A DNA stretch of 16,776 bases from Bacteroidota bacterium (GTDB lineage: Bacteria > Bacteroidota > Bacteroidia > Chitinophagales > Chitinophagaceae). The translations under genes and the position numbers were made by a program. This document shows positions 7,312 to 13,987 of this stretch, piece by piece. A model generated the notes under the pieces. The model was not told the DNA's origin, made no database searches, and was given only the letters and a program-made list of their open reading frames with translations. The stretch covers positions 1-16,776 of the forward strand of contig JAEWBT010000022.1 of NCBI GenBank assembly GCA_023391015.1. Reading direction: 5' to 3'. The stretch's first letter is position 1. Each line of letters opens with the position of its first letter.

Positions 7312-8001
7312 TTATCCATTCATTTCAAACTTATACCCCACGCCCTTCACGGTGGTAATTAAATCCAAACCCGTTTTCTGGCGGATTTTCCGGATATGCA
7401 CGTCAATCGTTCGGTCGCCCACGATGACCTCCGTGCCCCACACGCGTTGCAGGATTTCATTCCGTTCAAACACCCGCCCCGGACTGCTTGCCAGCAGGCT
7501 CAGGAGTTCAAATTCTTTTTTGGCAAGGACAATGTTTTCGCCTTTGTGCAGGACTGCAAAGCGCGAGCGGTTGATTTCCAAGTCGCCAAATTGCAGGGTT
7601 TTTTCGCCTTCTTCTTCTTTGCGGGTGCGGCGCAGGGCTGCGGCAATGCGTGTTTCGAGCAGTTCCGGCTTGATGGGTTTGGCGATATAATCATCCGCGC
7701 CGAGGCGCAGCCCTTCAATCTCCGATTTCTCATCGCTGAGGGCGGTCAGGAACAAGATGGCTGTGTTTTCGAAATCCGGCAGGGCTCGCAGGTCGCGCAG
7801 GGTTTCGAGGCCGTCTTTGCGGGGCATCATCACATCGAGCAGGATGAGGTTGGGCTTCCAGTCGCGGGCGCGGCGCAGGGCTTCCACACCGTCGCGGGCC
7901 GTTTCGGTAAGGTAGCCTTTTGCGCGCAGGCTATAGGCCAGAAATTCCAGAATATCCGGTTCGTCATCTACGATTAGGATCCGGGCAGGAAGGGGTTCCA
8001 T
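7312..8001 (-). CDS. OmpR/PhoB-family response regulator
   Basis: A 229-residue two-component regulator. The receiver domain (about 5-122) has the acidic pair Asp12/Asp13, phospho-acceptor Asp56 in LILLDVMMP, Thr86 in FLTALS, and Lys108 in IAKPIKP. The winged-helix DNA-binding domain (about 132-228) ends with the typical DRTIDVHIRKIRQK and TVKGVGYKFE. Every key residue of a phosphorylatable regulator is present. It is the first gene of the regulator-kinase pair. The regulon is unknown; PhoB-like phosphate control is possible, but nothing nearby (no pst or phoU) supports it. Confidence 0.95.
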   Translation of the reverse strand: MEPLPARILIVDDEPDILEFLAYSLRAKGYLTETARDGVEALRRARDWKPNLILLDVMMPRKDGLETLRDLRALPDFENTAILFLTALSDEKSEIEGLRLGADDYIAKPIKPELLETRIAAALRRTRKEEEGEKTLQFGDLEINRSRFAVLHKGENIVLAKKEFELLSLLASSPGRVFERNEILQRVWGTEVIVGDRTIDVHIRKIRQKTGLDLITTVKGVGYKFEMNG

Positions 8002-8121
8002 AACAATTATTTAGCAGTGCGGAAATACGCTTGCAATGTTAGGCAGCCTGTCAGGTTCAGGCTTGTTTTAAGGGATTAAGTTTCTGTTACGCTTCCAAAA
8101 ACGGTTCGGGAAGAATGCCTT

Positions 8122-8162
8122 AAAAACGCTGCGCCGGTGTTTTTGCAAAAACACCGGCGCAG
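8122..8162 (-). terminator. Intrinsic terminator built on a 34-bp perfect palindrome
   Basis: Bases 8129-8145 and 8146-8162 are exact reverse complements, 17 bp each, with no spacer. On the minus strand the hairpin is followed by CGTTTTTA, giving a five-T run. It lies 30 bp after the stop of the coiled-coil gene (8193-9209) and upstream of the response regulator, so it should end transcription of the former. A TTCCGGAA octamer sits beside it at 8176-8183. Confidence 0.8.
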
Positions 8163-8192
8163 TAAAACCGGAAATTTCCGGAAAATAAATCC

Positions 8193-9209
8193 TTACCGCA
8201 GCGTTACACTGCCGGAGCCGATTTGATAGCCTTCGTTAAAAATCACAATCTGGTAGGTTCCTTTCTGAAAATCATCATCCTGCGACCAGTCGAGCGCGAT
8301 GTCTTTGGCGCGTTCGTTTTGGGTGAGGGCCACTTGTTTTTGCAGGGTATATTCAATCTTGCTGCCGTCGGCGGCGGTGGTCATGCCAGAGCCAATGGAT
8401 GCGTTGGAAATCAGGCGTCCATCGGGGCCCATGATGCGCAGATAGATATCCTTCGGGCCGCTTTCGGCAATGCGGTTTTCGTCAATGTCAAACAGAATGC
8501 GCATCAGGTCCACGCGGCGGGCCTTGGTGGTTTCTTTTTCTTTTTTGCCGCCGCGCCGCAGGTCGATCGGAATCATGCGGATGTTGGATGCATGTAGCAC
8601 CGCGCCCAGTCGCACTTTTTGTTGCAGTCCGGCATTCTCGGTCAGCGTCGAGTCGCGCTCGCGGGCCAGGCCGGTGTTGCGGCTGGAAAGCGTTGCGTTT
8701 TCGGCTTCCAGCTCGGCAATGCGGCGCTCGTAGCCACGGGTTTTTTCGTTGAGTTGTTTAATCAGTTTTTGGGCGCGGCCGTTGTCGGCGGCGCTGCGGT
8801 TGTTTTTGCGCAGCAAGCCTTCGATTTCCGATTTCAGCTTGGCCACTTCGCCGTCTTTATCCACCATTTGGCGGGCCATTTCCTCATTTCGCGACACCAG
8901 GTCATCCAGACGGGCCAGCGCTGCCTGGTATTCAATATCGATGGCTTTGTAAGAAGAATCGGCTTTGGCCGTCTGATCCACCAGCTGATCGTTGCGGTCT
9001 TCAATCTTGTTTTTGTTTTGAAGGAGATAGATGACCGTTCCGCCGAGCAGGGCTACAATCAGCCAGGGCAGCCACCACAGATTGTTGCGCTTGGGCGGCT
9101 GCGGAGGCTGCGTGCCGTAGTTGGATGCCGAGGGCGGCGGGGTCAGTTCGGGGCGGTTGGGTGGGTCGTTGGGGATGCCGGCGGGCGGCAGATTGGGGTA
9201 GTCGCTCAT
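8193..9209 (-). CDS. Membrane-anchored coiled-coil protein of unknown function
   Basis: I do not recognise this 338-residue protein. In order it has a Pro-rich, probably disordered, N-terminus (about 1-40, many PP pairs), one membrane segment at about 44-64 (LWWLPWLIVALLGGTVIYLL), a long charged coiled coil at about 66-205 rich in Lys, Glu and Gln heptads, and a C-terminal domain of about 130 residues that looks beta-rich (ILFDIDENRIAESGPKDIYL, then TYQIVIFNEGYQIGSGSVTL). The positive-inside rule suggests the coiled coil and the last domain are periplasmic. The start at 9209 (MSDYPNLPP) was preferred to the 13-codon-longer frame start because it gives a clean cytosolic tail. It is monocistronic, divergent from holA and ends at a strong terminator. 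Confidence 0.82.
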   Translation of the reverse strand: MSDYPNLPPAGIPNDPPNRPELTPPPSASNYGTQPPQPPKRNNLWWLPWLIVALLGGTVIYLLQNKNKIEDRNDQLVDQTAKADSSYKAIDIEYQAALARLDDLVSRNEEMARQMVDKDGEVAKLKSEIEGLLRKNNRSAADNGRAQKLIKQLNEKTRGYERRIAELEAENATLSSRNTGLARERDSTLTENAGLQQKVRLGAVLHASNIRMIPIDLRRGGKKEKETTKARRVDLMRILFDIDENRIAESGPKDIYLRIMGPDGRLISNASIGSGMTTAADGSKIEYTLQKQVALTQNERAKDIALDWSQDDDFQKGTYQIVIFNEGYQIGSGSVTLR

Positions 9210-9300
9210 AAAAAGGGAAGGGATTGAGAAAACAATACCGAGTTGCAAAATAAGCAGGCGAGGACGGTTTTGAAACGGGTTGGTGGAGTTTTAACGCTCT

Positions 9301-9345
9301 GGGACCCTGTTTCATGTTTTATGTTTCCTGTTTCATGGGTTTTTT
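9301..9345. repeat. Low-complexity TTTCATG-word repeat in the divergent promoter region
   Basis: Bases from about 9309 read tttcatgttttatgtttcct and then gtttcatggg, repeats of one short word. The same word family appears at 373-389, and in reverse complement at 9549-9567 (catgacccatgaaccatggg). The rest of 9210-9420 shows no gene that I can support. Confidence 0.5.
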
Positions 9346-9424
9346 TAGGGAGATTGTTCTATAAGATAACGTGCATCCCGGCTTGGAGGAATCCCTGTAT
9401 TATCGAAGAGCCTGCATGATGGGG

Positions 9425-9524
9425 CTTCGACAGGCTCAGCCTGACACTTAATTTGTAATCAATAGATGTAGATGGTTACAGCGACTGTGTCCCCCTGAGC
9501 TTGTCGAAGGGCTCAGCCTGACAT
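9425..9524. repeat. Inverted-repeat element with CTTCGACARGCTCAGSSTGACA-type arms
   Basis: The left arm at 9425-9447 (cttcgacaggctcagcctga and three more bases) pairs with 9487-9509 over 19 of 23 positions, around a loop of about 39 bp. A third half-copy, gggctcagcctgacat, follows directly at 9509-9524. Similar GTCGAAG/CTCAG palindromic repeats are common in bacterial intergenic DNA as far as I recall, so this is probably a copy of a dispersed palindromic family rather than a holA-specific control site. It lies 50-160 bp upstream of holA. Confidence 0.7.
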
Positions 9525-9573
9525 CCAATTCGATATAATAAACCACCCCATGACCCATGAACCATGGGCTTGG

Positions 9574-9581
9574 TATTTTTG
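9574..9581 (+). promoter_or_regulatory. -7-like box directly before holA
   Basis: TATTTTTG matches TAnnTTTG and ends only 5 bases before the chosen holA start codon at 9587. If it is used, the transcript would have an extremely short leader or none. No clear -33 element is seen. Confidence 0.4.
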
Positions 9582-9586
9582 CCCTT

Positions 9587-10600
9587 ATGACCGTATCCGC
9601 AGCCGTGCTGCTCAAAGACCTGGCTGCCGGCAAAGCCCCGCTTGTGGCCATTGCCGACGGCGAAGAGCCTTATGATATCGACCGTATCACCACGGCCTAT
9701 GAAAAACTGCTGCCCGAAGCCGAGCGCGATTTTAACCTGCTGACGCTCTACGGCAAGGAAACCACCGTGCAGGAAGTCTTGTCCTCGTGCCGCCGCTTTC
9801 CGATGTTTTCGGAATTTCAAGTGGTCATCCTCCGCGACGCATCGCAGTTGGACGGCCTCAATGACCTCGCACCTTACCTGGAGGCTCCCTCCCCAACCAC
9901 GCGCCTCTACATCGAGCACCGGTTTAAAAAACTGGACGGACGGGGAAAAATTCCGGCCCTGGCCAAAAAGCTGGATGCGGTGGCACACGTGCATTCTGCG
10001 CGACTGAAAGAAGAAGACGTGCCGGGCTGGATTATGACTTACGGCCACAATACCGGTTTTGCCGTGGGGCTGGAGGAAGCACAACTGCTGACCTCGCTTT
10101 TGGGGGTGGATTTGCAGAAAATCGTCAACGAGATAGAAAAAGTGCGCATCAACGTGCCGGGCGAGCAGGTGCTGACGGCGGCGCTGATTAAAAAATACAT
10201 CAGCAGCGGGCGGGAATACAATGTGTTTGAATTCCCGCAAACGTTTTCGGCACGCGGCGCGCAGCGCCGCTACCAGATGCTGGCGCATTTTGTGGCCAAT
10301 CCCAAAGTAGCCCCGCTACCGCTGGTGTTGGGTACTTTCTACAGCCATTACGCCAAGCTCTACAATGCTTCTTTTGTGGATGAAGGCACGCCGGAAGCTG
10401 CCAAAATACTGGGCGTGCCGCCCTTCCGGGTCAAGCCCCTGATTGGCGAAAGCCGCCAGATCGGGCGTGCGCGGCTGGAAGAAATCCTGCTGCTGCTGGC
10501 CACGGCGTCCGAACAGTTTGTGGGCATTGGCAGCCGCGAAAGCGAAAGCGAGGTCTTGCGGGAGCTGTGCGCGCGGATGGAAGTAACGCTGGGACTGTAG
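9587..10600 (+). CDS. holA: DNA polymerase III subunit delta (clamp loader)
   Basis: A 337-residue clamp-loader subunit that opens the beta sliding clamp during replication, close to the E. coli HolA length of 343. The recognisable HolA-type pattern includes the N-terminal LLKDLAAGKAPLVAIADGEEPYDIDRI, FNLLTLYGKETTVQEVLSSCRRFPMFSEFQVVILRDASQL, EEEDVPGWI-type text in the middle, and the C-terminal collar region with LGVPPFRVKPLIGESRQ. As usual for delta, it lacks a working Walker A motif. The start at 9587 (MTVSAAVLLKDL) was chosen over an in-frame ATG at 9557, because the 10 extra residues come from a low-complexity intergenic stretch. It faces asnS convergently. Confidence 0.9.
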   Translation: MTVSAAVLLKDLAAGKAPLVAIADGEEPYDIDRITTAYEKLLPEAERDFNLLTLYGKETTVQEVLSSCRRFPMFSEFQVVILRDASQLDGLNDLAPYLEAPSPTTRLYIEHRFKKLDGRGKIPALAKKLDAVAHVHSARLKEEDVPGWIMTYGHNTGFAVGLEEAQLLTSLLGVDLQKIVNEIEKVRINVPGEQVLTAALIKKYISSGREYNVFEFPQTFSARGAQRRYQMLAHFVANPKVAPLPLVLGTFYSHYAKLYNASFVDEGTPEAAKILGVPPFRVKPLIGESRQIGRARLEEILLLLATASEQFVGIGSRESESEVLRELCARMEVTLGL

Positions 10601-10636
10601 GAGCAGACCGGAATCTCCGGAAACTAAAAGGTCGTT

Positions 10637-10856
10637 GAGGTTGTGGTACAGGTATGACGGGGTCCTCCAACCCCGCCGGTGAGGTCCTCCAACCTGAAAA
10701 ATGAGGTGCTCTAACCCCGTCGGTGAGGTCCTCCAACCTCAAATTTGAGGTCCAACAACGTCGAAATTGAGGTTGGAGGACTCCGATTTTGAGGTCTGCC
10801 AACGTCATCGGTGGGGTTCAACCACGTCGCTAATGGGGTTTACCAACCTCACTAAA
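10637..10856. repeat. Ten-unit tandem array of 22-bp repeats
   Basis: Ten exact 22-bp steps start at 10637, 10659, 10681, 10703, 10725, 10747, 10769, 10791, 10813 and 10835. The consensus core is GAGGTCCTCCAACCTC plus six bases that tend to be either AAAAAT/AAATTT-like or GTCGGT-like. The core ends are complementary (GAGGT/ACCTC), so each unit can fold. Unit 7 (from 10769) has the core inverted in place, and unit 1 is perhaps an eroded flipped copy. It lies between the convergent holA and asnS genes. It is not a CRISPR array: units adjoin directly and are strongly diverged. Confidence 0.93.
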
Positions 10857-10886
10857 AGCCTATTCCAAGGGAATGAAGGGTCGTAA

Positions 10887-11004
10887 AAGAAGCTGGATGT
10901 CTTTATGGTTCTTTTGTCATCCTCGAAGAGGGTCTTCACAGCTTCGGGAAGCCCTGAAGATTCCCTTTGGGAATGACAAAAAATAGAGAGCGAGCCAGCT
11001 TCTT
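10887..11004. repeat. Nested inverted-repeat (MITE-like) element
   Basis: The outer 10-bp arms AAGAAGCTGG (10887-10896) and CCAGCTTCTT (10995-11004) match exactly. Inside them TTTTGTCAT (10912-10920) pairs with ATGACAAAA (10973-10981), and further in TCTTCA pairs with TGAAGA around a central TTCGGGAA. The whole could fold as one long hairpin just past the asnS stop and after the 22-bp array. It resembles dispersed GTCAT...ATGAC palindromic repeats of Bacteroidota. A run of Ts on the asnS strand beside it may also serve termination. Confidence 0.65.
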
Positions 11005-11022
11005 GATTCTCTGGATAATCTC

Positions 11023-12468
11023 TTAAAATGCGGCGTTGCCCGGCGTGCGCGGGAACGGAATCACGTCGCGGATGTTGCCCATGCCGGTTACAAACTGCAC
11101 GAGGCGCTCAAACCCAAGGCCGAAACCGGCGTGCGGCGCAGTGCCGAAGCGTCGCGTGTCGAGGTACCAGTACAACTCTTCTTCCGGAATGTGCATCTCG
11201 CGCATTCGTTCCTGAAGCTTGTCCAGGCGCTCTTCCCGCTGCGAGCCACCCACGATTTCGCCGATGCCGGGCGCCAAGATGTCCATCGCGGCCACGGTTT
11301 CGCGGCCCGGCTCGGTGTTATCATCTTCGCGCATGTAAAAAGCCTTGATCGCCTTGGGATAATTGGTAACGATCACCGGCTTTTTAAAGTGCTTTTCCAC
11401 CAGGTAGCGCTCGTGCTCGCTTTGCAGGTCCACGCCCCAGTGTACATCATACTTGAATTTCTTCTTTTTATACGCCGGACTGGCGAGCAGAATATCAATC
11501 GCCTCGGTATAAGTGATGCGCTCAAAAGGCCCATCTACCACAAATTGCAGCTTTTCAATCAACCCCATTTCGCTTCGCTCGGCCAGCGGCTTTTGTTTCT
11601 CCTCCTCGGCCAGGCGCTGGGCCAGAAATTCCAGATCGGGCCGGCGCTCGTCTAAAGCGGCTTTGATGATGTATTGAATAAAGTCTTCGGCCAGGTCGGC
11701 GTTTTCCTTCAGGGTATTGAAAGCGACTTCCGGCTCAATCATCCAAAACTCGGCGAGGTGGCGCGTGGTGTTGGAGTTTTCGGCGCGAAACGTAGGCCCA
11801 AACGTATAAACTTCGCCCAGTGCCATCGCACCCAGCTCGGCTTCCAGCTGACCGCTCACGGTAAGGTTGGTGGCGCGTTCAAAGAAATCCACCGAAAAGT
11901 CAATGTCGCCACCTTCGGCCACCGGAATGGCGTTGAGGGGCAGGGTGGTGACGCGGAACATTTCGCCCGCACCTTCGGCGTCGGAGGCCGTGATGATGGG
12001 CGTGTGGAGGTAGATAAAACCGCGCTCGTGGAAAAACCGGTGTACCGCCATGGCCAGCGTGTGGCGGATGCGGAATACGGCGCTGAACGTCGCGGTGCGG
12101 AAGCGCAGGTGGGCGTGTTCGCGCAGAAACTCCAGCGAAGGACGGTTTTTGAGTTGCAGCGGATATTGCTCCGGGTCGCAGGTGCCGAGGATTTCCACCG
12201 TGTCGGCCATCAGGTCATATTTCTGGCCCTTGCCAAGCGATTCGGCAATTTTTCCGGTAATGCTGATGGCTGCGCCGGCGGTAATGTCTTTGCGGATTTC
12301 TTCCGGCAAATCCAGGCCTACAACCACTTGCAGGGTCTCGGCGCAGGAGCCGTCGGTGAGGGCAATAAACTGATTGTTCCGGAAATGGCGCACCCAGCCT
12401 TTTACGGTTACGGTTTTCCCGACCGGGTTTTCATCGGAGAGCAGCGTGCTGATTTTGGTGCGAATCAT
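11023..12468 (-). CDS. asnS: Asparaginyl-tRNA synthetase
   Basis: A 481-residue class IIb synthetase that charges tRNA-Asn. An OB-fold anticodon-binding domain occupies about residues 17-98 (TVKGWVRHFRNNQFIALTDG). The catalytic core has motif 1 near 130-157, motif 2 at about 220-247 (YTFGPTFRAENSNTTRHLAE), and motif 3 at 448-474 (GFGLGFERLVQF, then GNIRDVIPFPR). The GPTFRAENSNTTRH motif and overall length separate it from AspRS. The start is ATG at 12466-12468. The leader is unusual: it is preceded by a chain of five small hairpins (12481-12583). It may be transcribed with ppa and the TSUP gene or from its own promoter. Confidence 0.96.
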   Translation of the reverse strand: MIRTKISTLLSDENPVGKTVTVKGWVRHFRNNQFIALTDGSCAETLQVVVGLDLPEEIRKDITAGAAISITGKIAESLGKGQKYDLMADTVEILGTCDPEQYPLQLKNRPSLEFLREHAHLRFRTATFSAVFRIRHTLAMAVHRFFHERGFIYLHTPIITASDAEGAGEMFRVTTLPLNAIPVAEGGDIDFSVDFFERATNLTVSGQLEAELGAMALGEVYTFGPTFRAENSNTTRHLAEFWMIEPEVAFNTLKENADLAEDFIQYIIKAALDERRPDLEFLAQRLAEEEKQKPLAERSEMGLIEKLQFVVDGPFERITYTEAIDILLASPAYKKKKFKYDVHWGVDLQSEHERYLVEKHFKKPVIVTNYPKAIKAFYMREDDNTEPGRETVAAMDILAPGIGEIVGGSQREERLDKLQERMREMHIPEEELYWYLDTRRFGTAPHAGFGLGFERLVQFVTGMGNIRDVIPFPRTPGNAAF

Positions 12469-12480
12469 AGTTGGAGGAAT

Positions 12481-12583
12481 TGAACAGCCTTCGGCGATTG
12501 GACTTTCCTTCGGAAAATTGGACGCCCTTCGGGCATTGGACTGCCTTCGGCAATTGGAAAATTAAAGCCTTTGGCTTTTAAGG
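12481..12583. repeat. Array of five mini-hairpins in the asnS leader
   Basis: Five short stem-loops with a 3-base loop follow one another: GCC-TTC-GGC (12487-12495), TTTCC-TTC-GGAAA (12504-12516), GCCC-TTC-GGGC (12524-12534), TGCC-TTC-GGCA (12542-12552), and AAAGCC-TTT-GGCTTT (12564-12578). The linkers are variants of ATTGGAC (gaattgaac, gattggac, attggac, attggac, attggaaa). Stems differ between copies but keep complementarity. On the asnS-sense strand the loops are mostly GAA and the linkers GTCCAAT. The array ends about 13 bp before the asnS ATG. Confidence 0.88.
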
Positions 12584-12604
12584 AGAAATGAAAGATTTTC
12601 CGGA

Positions 12605-12695
12605 AACTGGATTCTGGTCTTTGGATTCTGGATTTTGGTCTTTGGATTCTGGTTATTCTCTTTTGTCTACGGTCTTTCGTCTTGGCTCCTGGTTT
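12605..12695. repeat. Low-complexity GGATTCTGG/TCTTTGG words
   Basis: Variants of ctggattctggtctttgg recur from 12605 to about 12656, and related words (ggtctttcgtcttggctcct) continue into the 3' end of the TSUP gene. The strand shown is rich in G and T and poor in C and A, so the asnS-sense strand is A/C-rich. Similar words lie upstream of exbD (14938-15110). Confidence 0.6.
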
Positions 12696-13092
12696 GGATT
12701 TCCGGAATTTGCGATGCTTTGGGTTTGTCGAAGAAAAGGTATTTCACGGCAACGACGATCATGAAAATAGCAAAAAGCTTTTTAACCAGTTGATCATTCA
12801 TCCGGTTGATGAATTTGGCACCAAAATAAGAGCCGACGAGGAAGGCGATCACCAGAATCAGCACCACATCCCAGCGCACGTTTCCGGCGCGGTGGTAGGC
12901 CAGCACACTCAGGATCCCGATGGGCGGAAGCAGCAAAGCGAGCGAAGTGCCTTGCGCCATTTTCTGGGAAAATCCAAAAAAGAAAACCAGCGCCGGAACC
13001 ACTACGATGCCGCCGCCAATGCCCACCATGCCGCTGAGCAATCCGGCCAGGATGCCCACGATGCAAAGACCGAGGATAATAGACAGATTCAT
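12667..13092 (-). CDS. Half-size TauE/SafE (TSUP) family membrane permease
   Basis: A 141-residue membrane protein with four likely spans at about 4-24, 28-45, 47-65 and 74-92, plus one near 105-116. The glycine-rich motif GLLSGMVGIGGGIVVVPAL near the N-terminus and QGTSLALLLPP are typical of the TSUP (sulfite/sulfonate or organic-anion exporter) family. Full-length members have about 250 residues from two such halves, so this is a single-half form that probably works as a dimer; half-size members are known. The end is charged (QTRSQDERP) and runs into low-complexity DNA, so a changed 3' end is possible. It lies 30 bp after ppa, in the same direction. The substrate is unknown. Confidence 0.85.
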   Translation of the reverse strand: MNLSIILGLCIVGILAGLLSGMVGIGGGIVVVPALVFFFGFSQKMAQGTSLALLLPPIGILSVLAYHRAGNVRWDVVLILVIAFLVGSYFGAKFINRMNDQLVKKLFAIFMIVVAVKYLFFDKPKASQIPEIQTRSQDERP

Positions 13093-13122
13093 TTTTCCGG
13101 AAAAAGTGCTTTGAAATACGGT

Positions 13123-13692
13123 TTACAAGGTCTCTGCCTCGGTTACCGGCAGCTTGATGTGGCCGTATTTGGCTTCGTAGTCGTTGATAGCGTGACCGAG
13201 AATTTTCTTCGCCAGCCGTGCACCCTGAAACTCTTCAATCTTCACCACTTTCTTTTCCAGGCGCTTGTATTCTTCAAAGAAATGGCGCATTTCAGAGATG
13301 AAGTGGGGTGGGAGCTCGTCAATGTCGTTGATGTGGTTCACGCTCATGTCGTTGGCGCACACGGCAATCAGTTTGTCGTCGGCTTCGCCGCCGTCGAGCA
13401 TGCGCATGACACCTACGATTTTGGCTTCCACAAGCGTAAGAGGCTGCATATCGATCTGCGACAGCACCAGAATATCGAGTGGATCGCCATCGTCGCAATA
13501 AGTGCGGGGAATAAAGCCGTAGTTGGCTGTATAGTAAACAGCGGAGTAAAGGACGCGGTCGAGCTTCAGCAGGCCGGTTTCTTTATCGAGTTCATATTTG
13601 GCGCGGCTTCCTTTGGGGATTTCGATAATAGCGTTGACGCGGTCGGGGACGTTTTCGCCGTAGCTGACGTGGTGCCAGGGGTTAAAATTCAT
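13123..13692 (-). CDS. ppa: Inorganic pyrophosphatase (family I)
   Basis: A 189-residue soluble pyrophosphatase that hydrolyses PPi and so drives biosynthetic reactions forward. The family I signature DDGDPLDILV gives the metal ligands Asp68, Asp70 and Asp73. AIIEIPKGSRAKYELD carries the substrate lysine and arginine region, YGFIPRTY precedes the signature, and FFEEYKRLEKKVVKIEEF holds the C-terminal Tyr-Lys pair. The start MNFNPWHHV at 13692 is preferred to an in-frame ATG five codons upstream, whose residues (MLLSA) do not fit the family. It is divergent from exbB and cotranscribed with the TSUP gene (30-bp gap). Confidence 0.95.
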   Translation of the reverse strand: MNFNPWHHVSYGENVPDRVNAIIEIPKGSRAKYELDKETGLLKLDRVLYSAVYYTANYGFIPRTYCDDGDPLDILVLSQIDMQPLTLVEAKIVGVMRMLDGGEADDKLIAVCANDMSVNHINDIDELPPHFISEMRHFFEEYKRLEKKVVKIEEFQGARLAKKILGHAINDYEAKYGHIKLPVTEAETL

Positions 13693-13717
13693 AGCAGATA
13701 AAAGCAAAAAAACGGCG

Positions 13718-13725
13718 CGAAGGTA
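13718..13725 (-). promoter_or_regulatory. Possible -7 box for ppa
   Basis: The minus strand reads TACCTTCG, one base off TAnnTTTG, 26 bp before the ppa start codon. No -33 element was found. Confidence 0.35.
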
Positions 13726-13846
13726 TGTTTTTATGATGGCCTTCAGGCGCTTCAGCGTTTTGGAAGCCGGAAAAAGAGCCTTCCGGAGCGCTGTTTTTCC
13801 GGAAATAATCCTCTGTTACGTTTACAATATTTTTTGCAAATCGCAT

Positions 13847-13876
13847 TTTGTGTTTTCCGTCAGCCGCCTATCTTTG
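13847..13876 (+). promoter_or_regulatory. Bacteroidota-type promoter for the exbB operon
   Basis: TTTG at 13847-13850 and TATCTTTG at 13869-13876 match the -33 and -7 consensus boxes with an 18-bp spacer. The inferred leader before the exbB ATG at 13988 is about 105 bases, with no obvious hairpin or Shine-Dalgarno sequence. The remainder of 13693-13987 shows no gene that I can support. Confidence 0.7.
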
Positions 13877-13987
13877 TCCGTCTCCATTCGTAAGGCACGT
13901 TTCTTTTATGGAGAGCTTTTCTTGCTTTAAAATCCCAATTCCCCTAAATTTTAAAACCAAACCCCGGATTCAAACCAATCTCACAAA

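Noticed and set aside
10431..10808. A 125-codon minus-strand frame across the 22-bp array
   Set aside because: Half is antisense to the end of holA and the rest is translated repeat; there is no start context or domain.
10637..10856. CRISPR array
   Set aside because: Repeats join every 22 bp without spacers of normal length, the cores are diverged, one unit is inverted, and no cas gene is seen.
13733..13930. A 65-codon frame in the ppa-exbB divergent region
   Set aside because: It covers the exbB promoter and has no recognisable features; chance frame.
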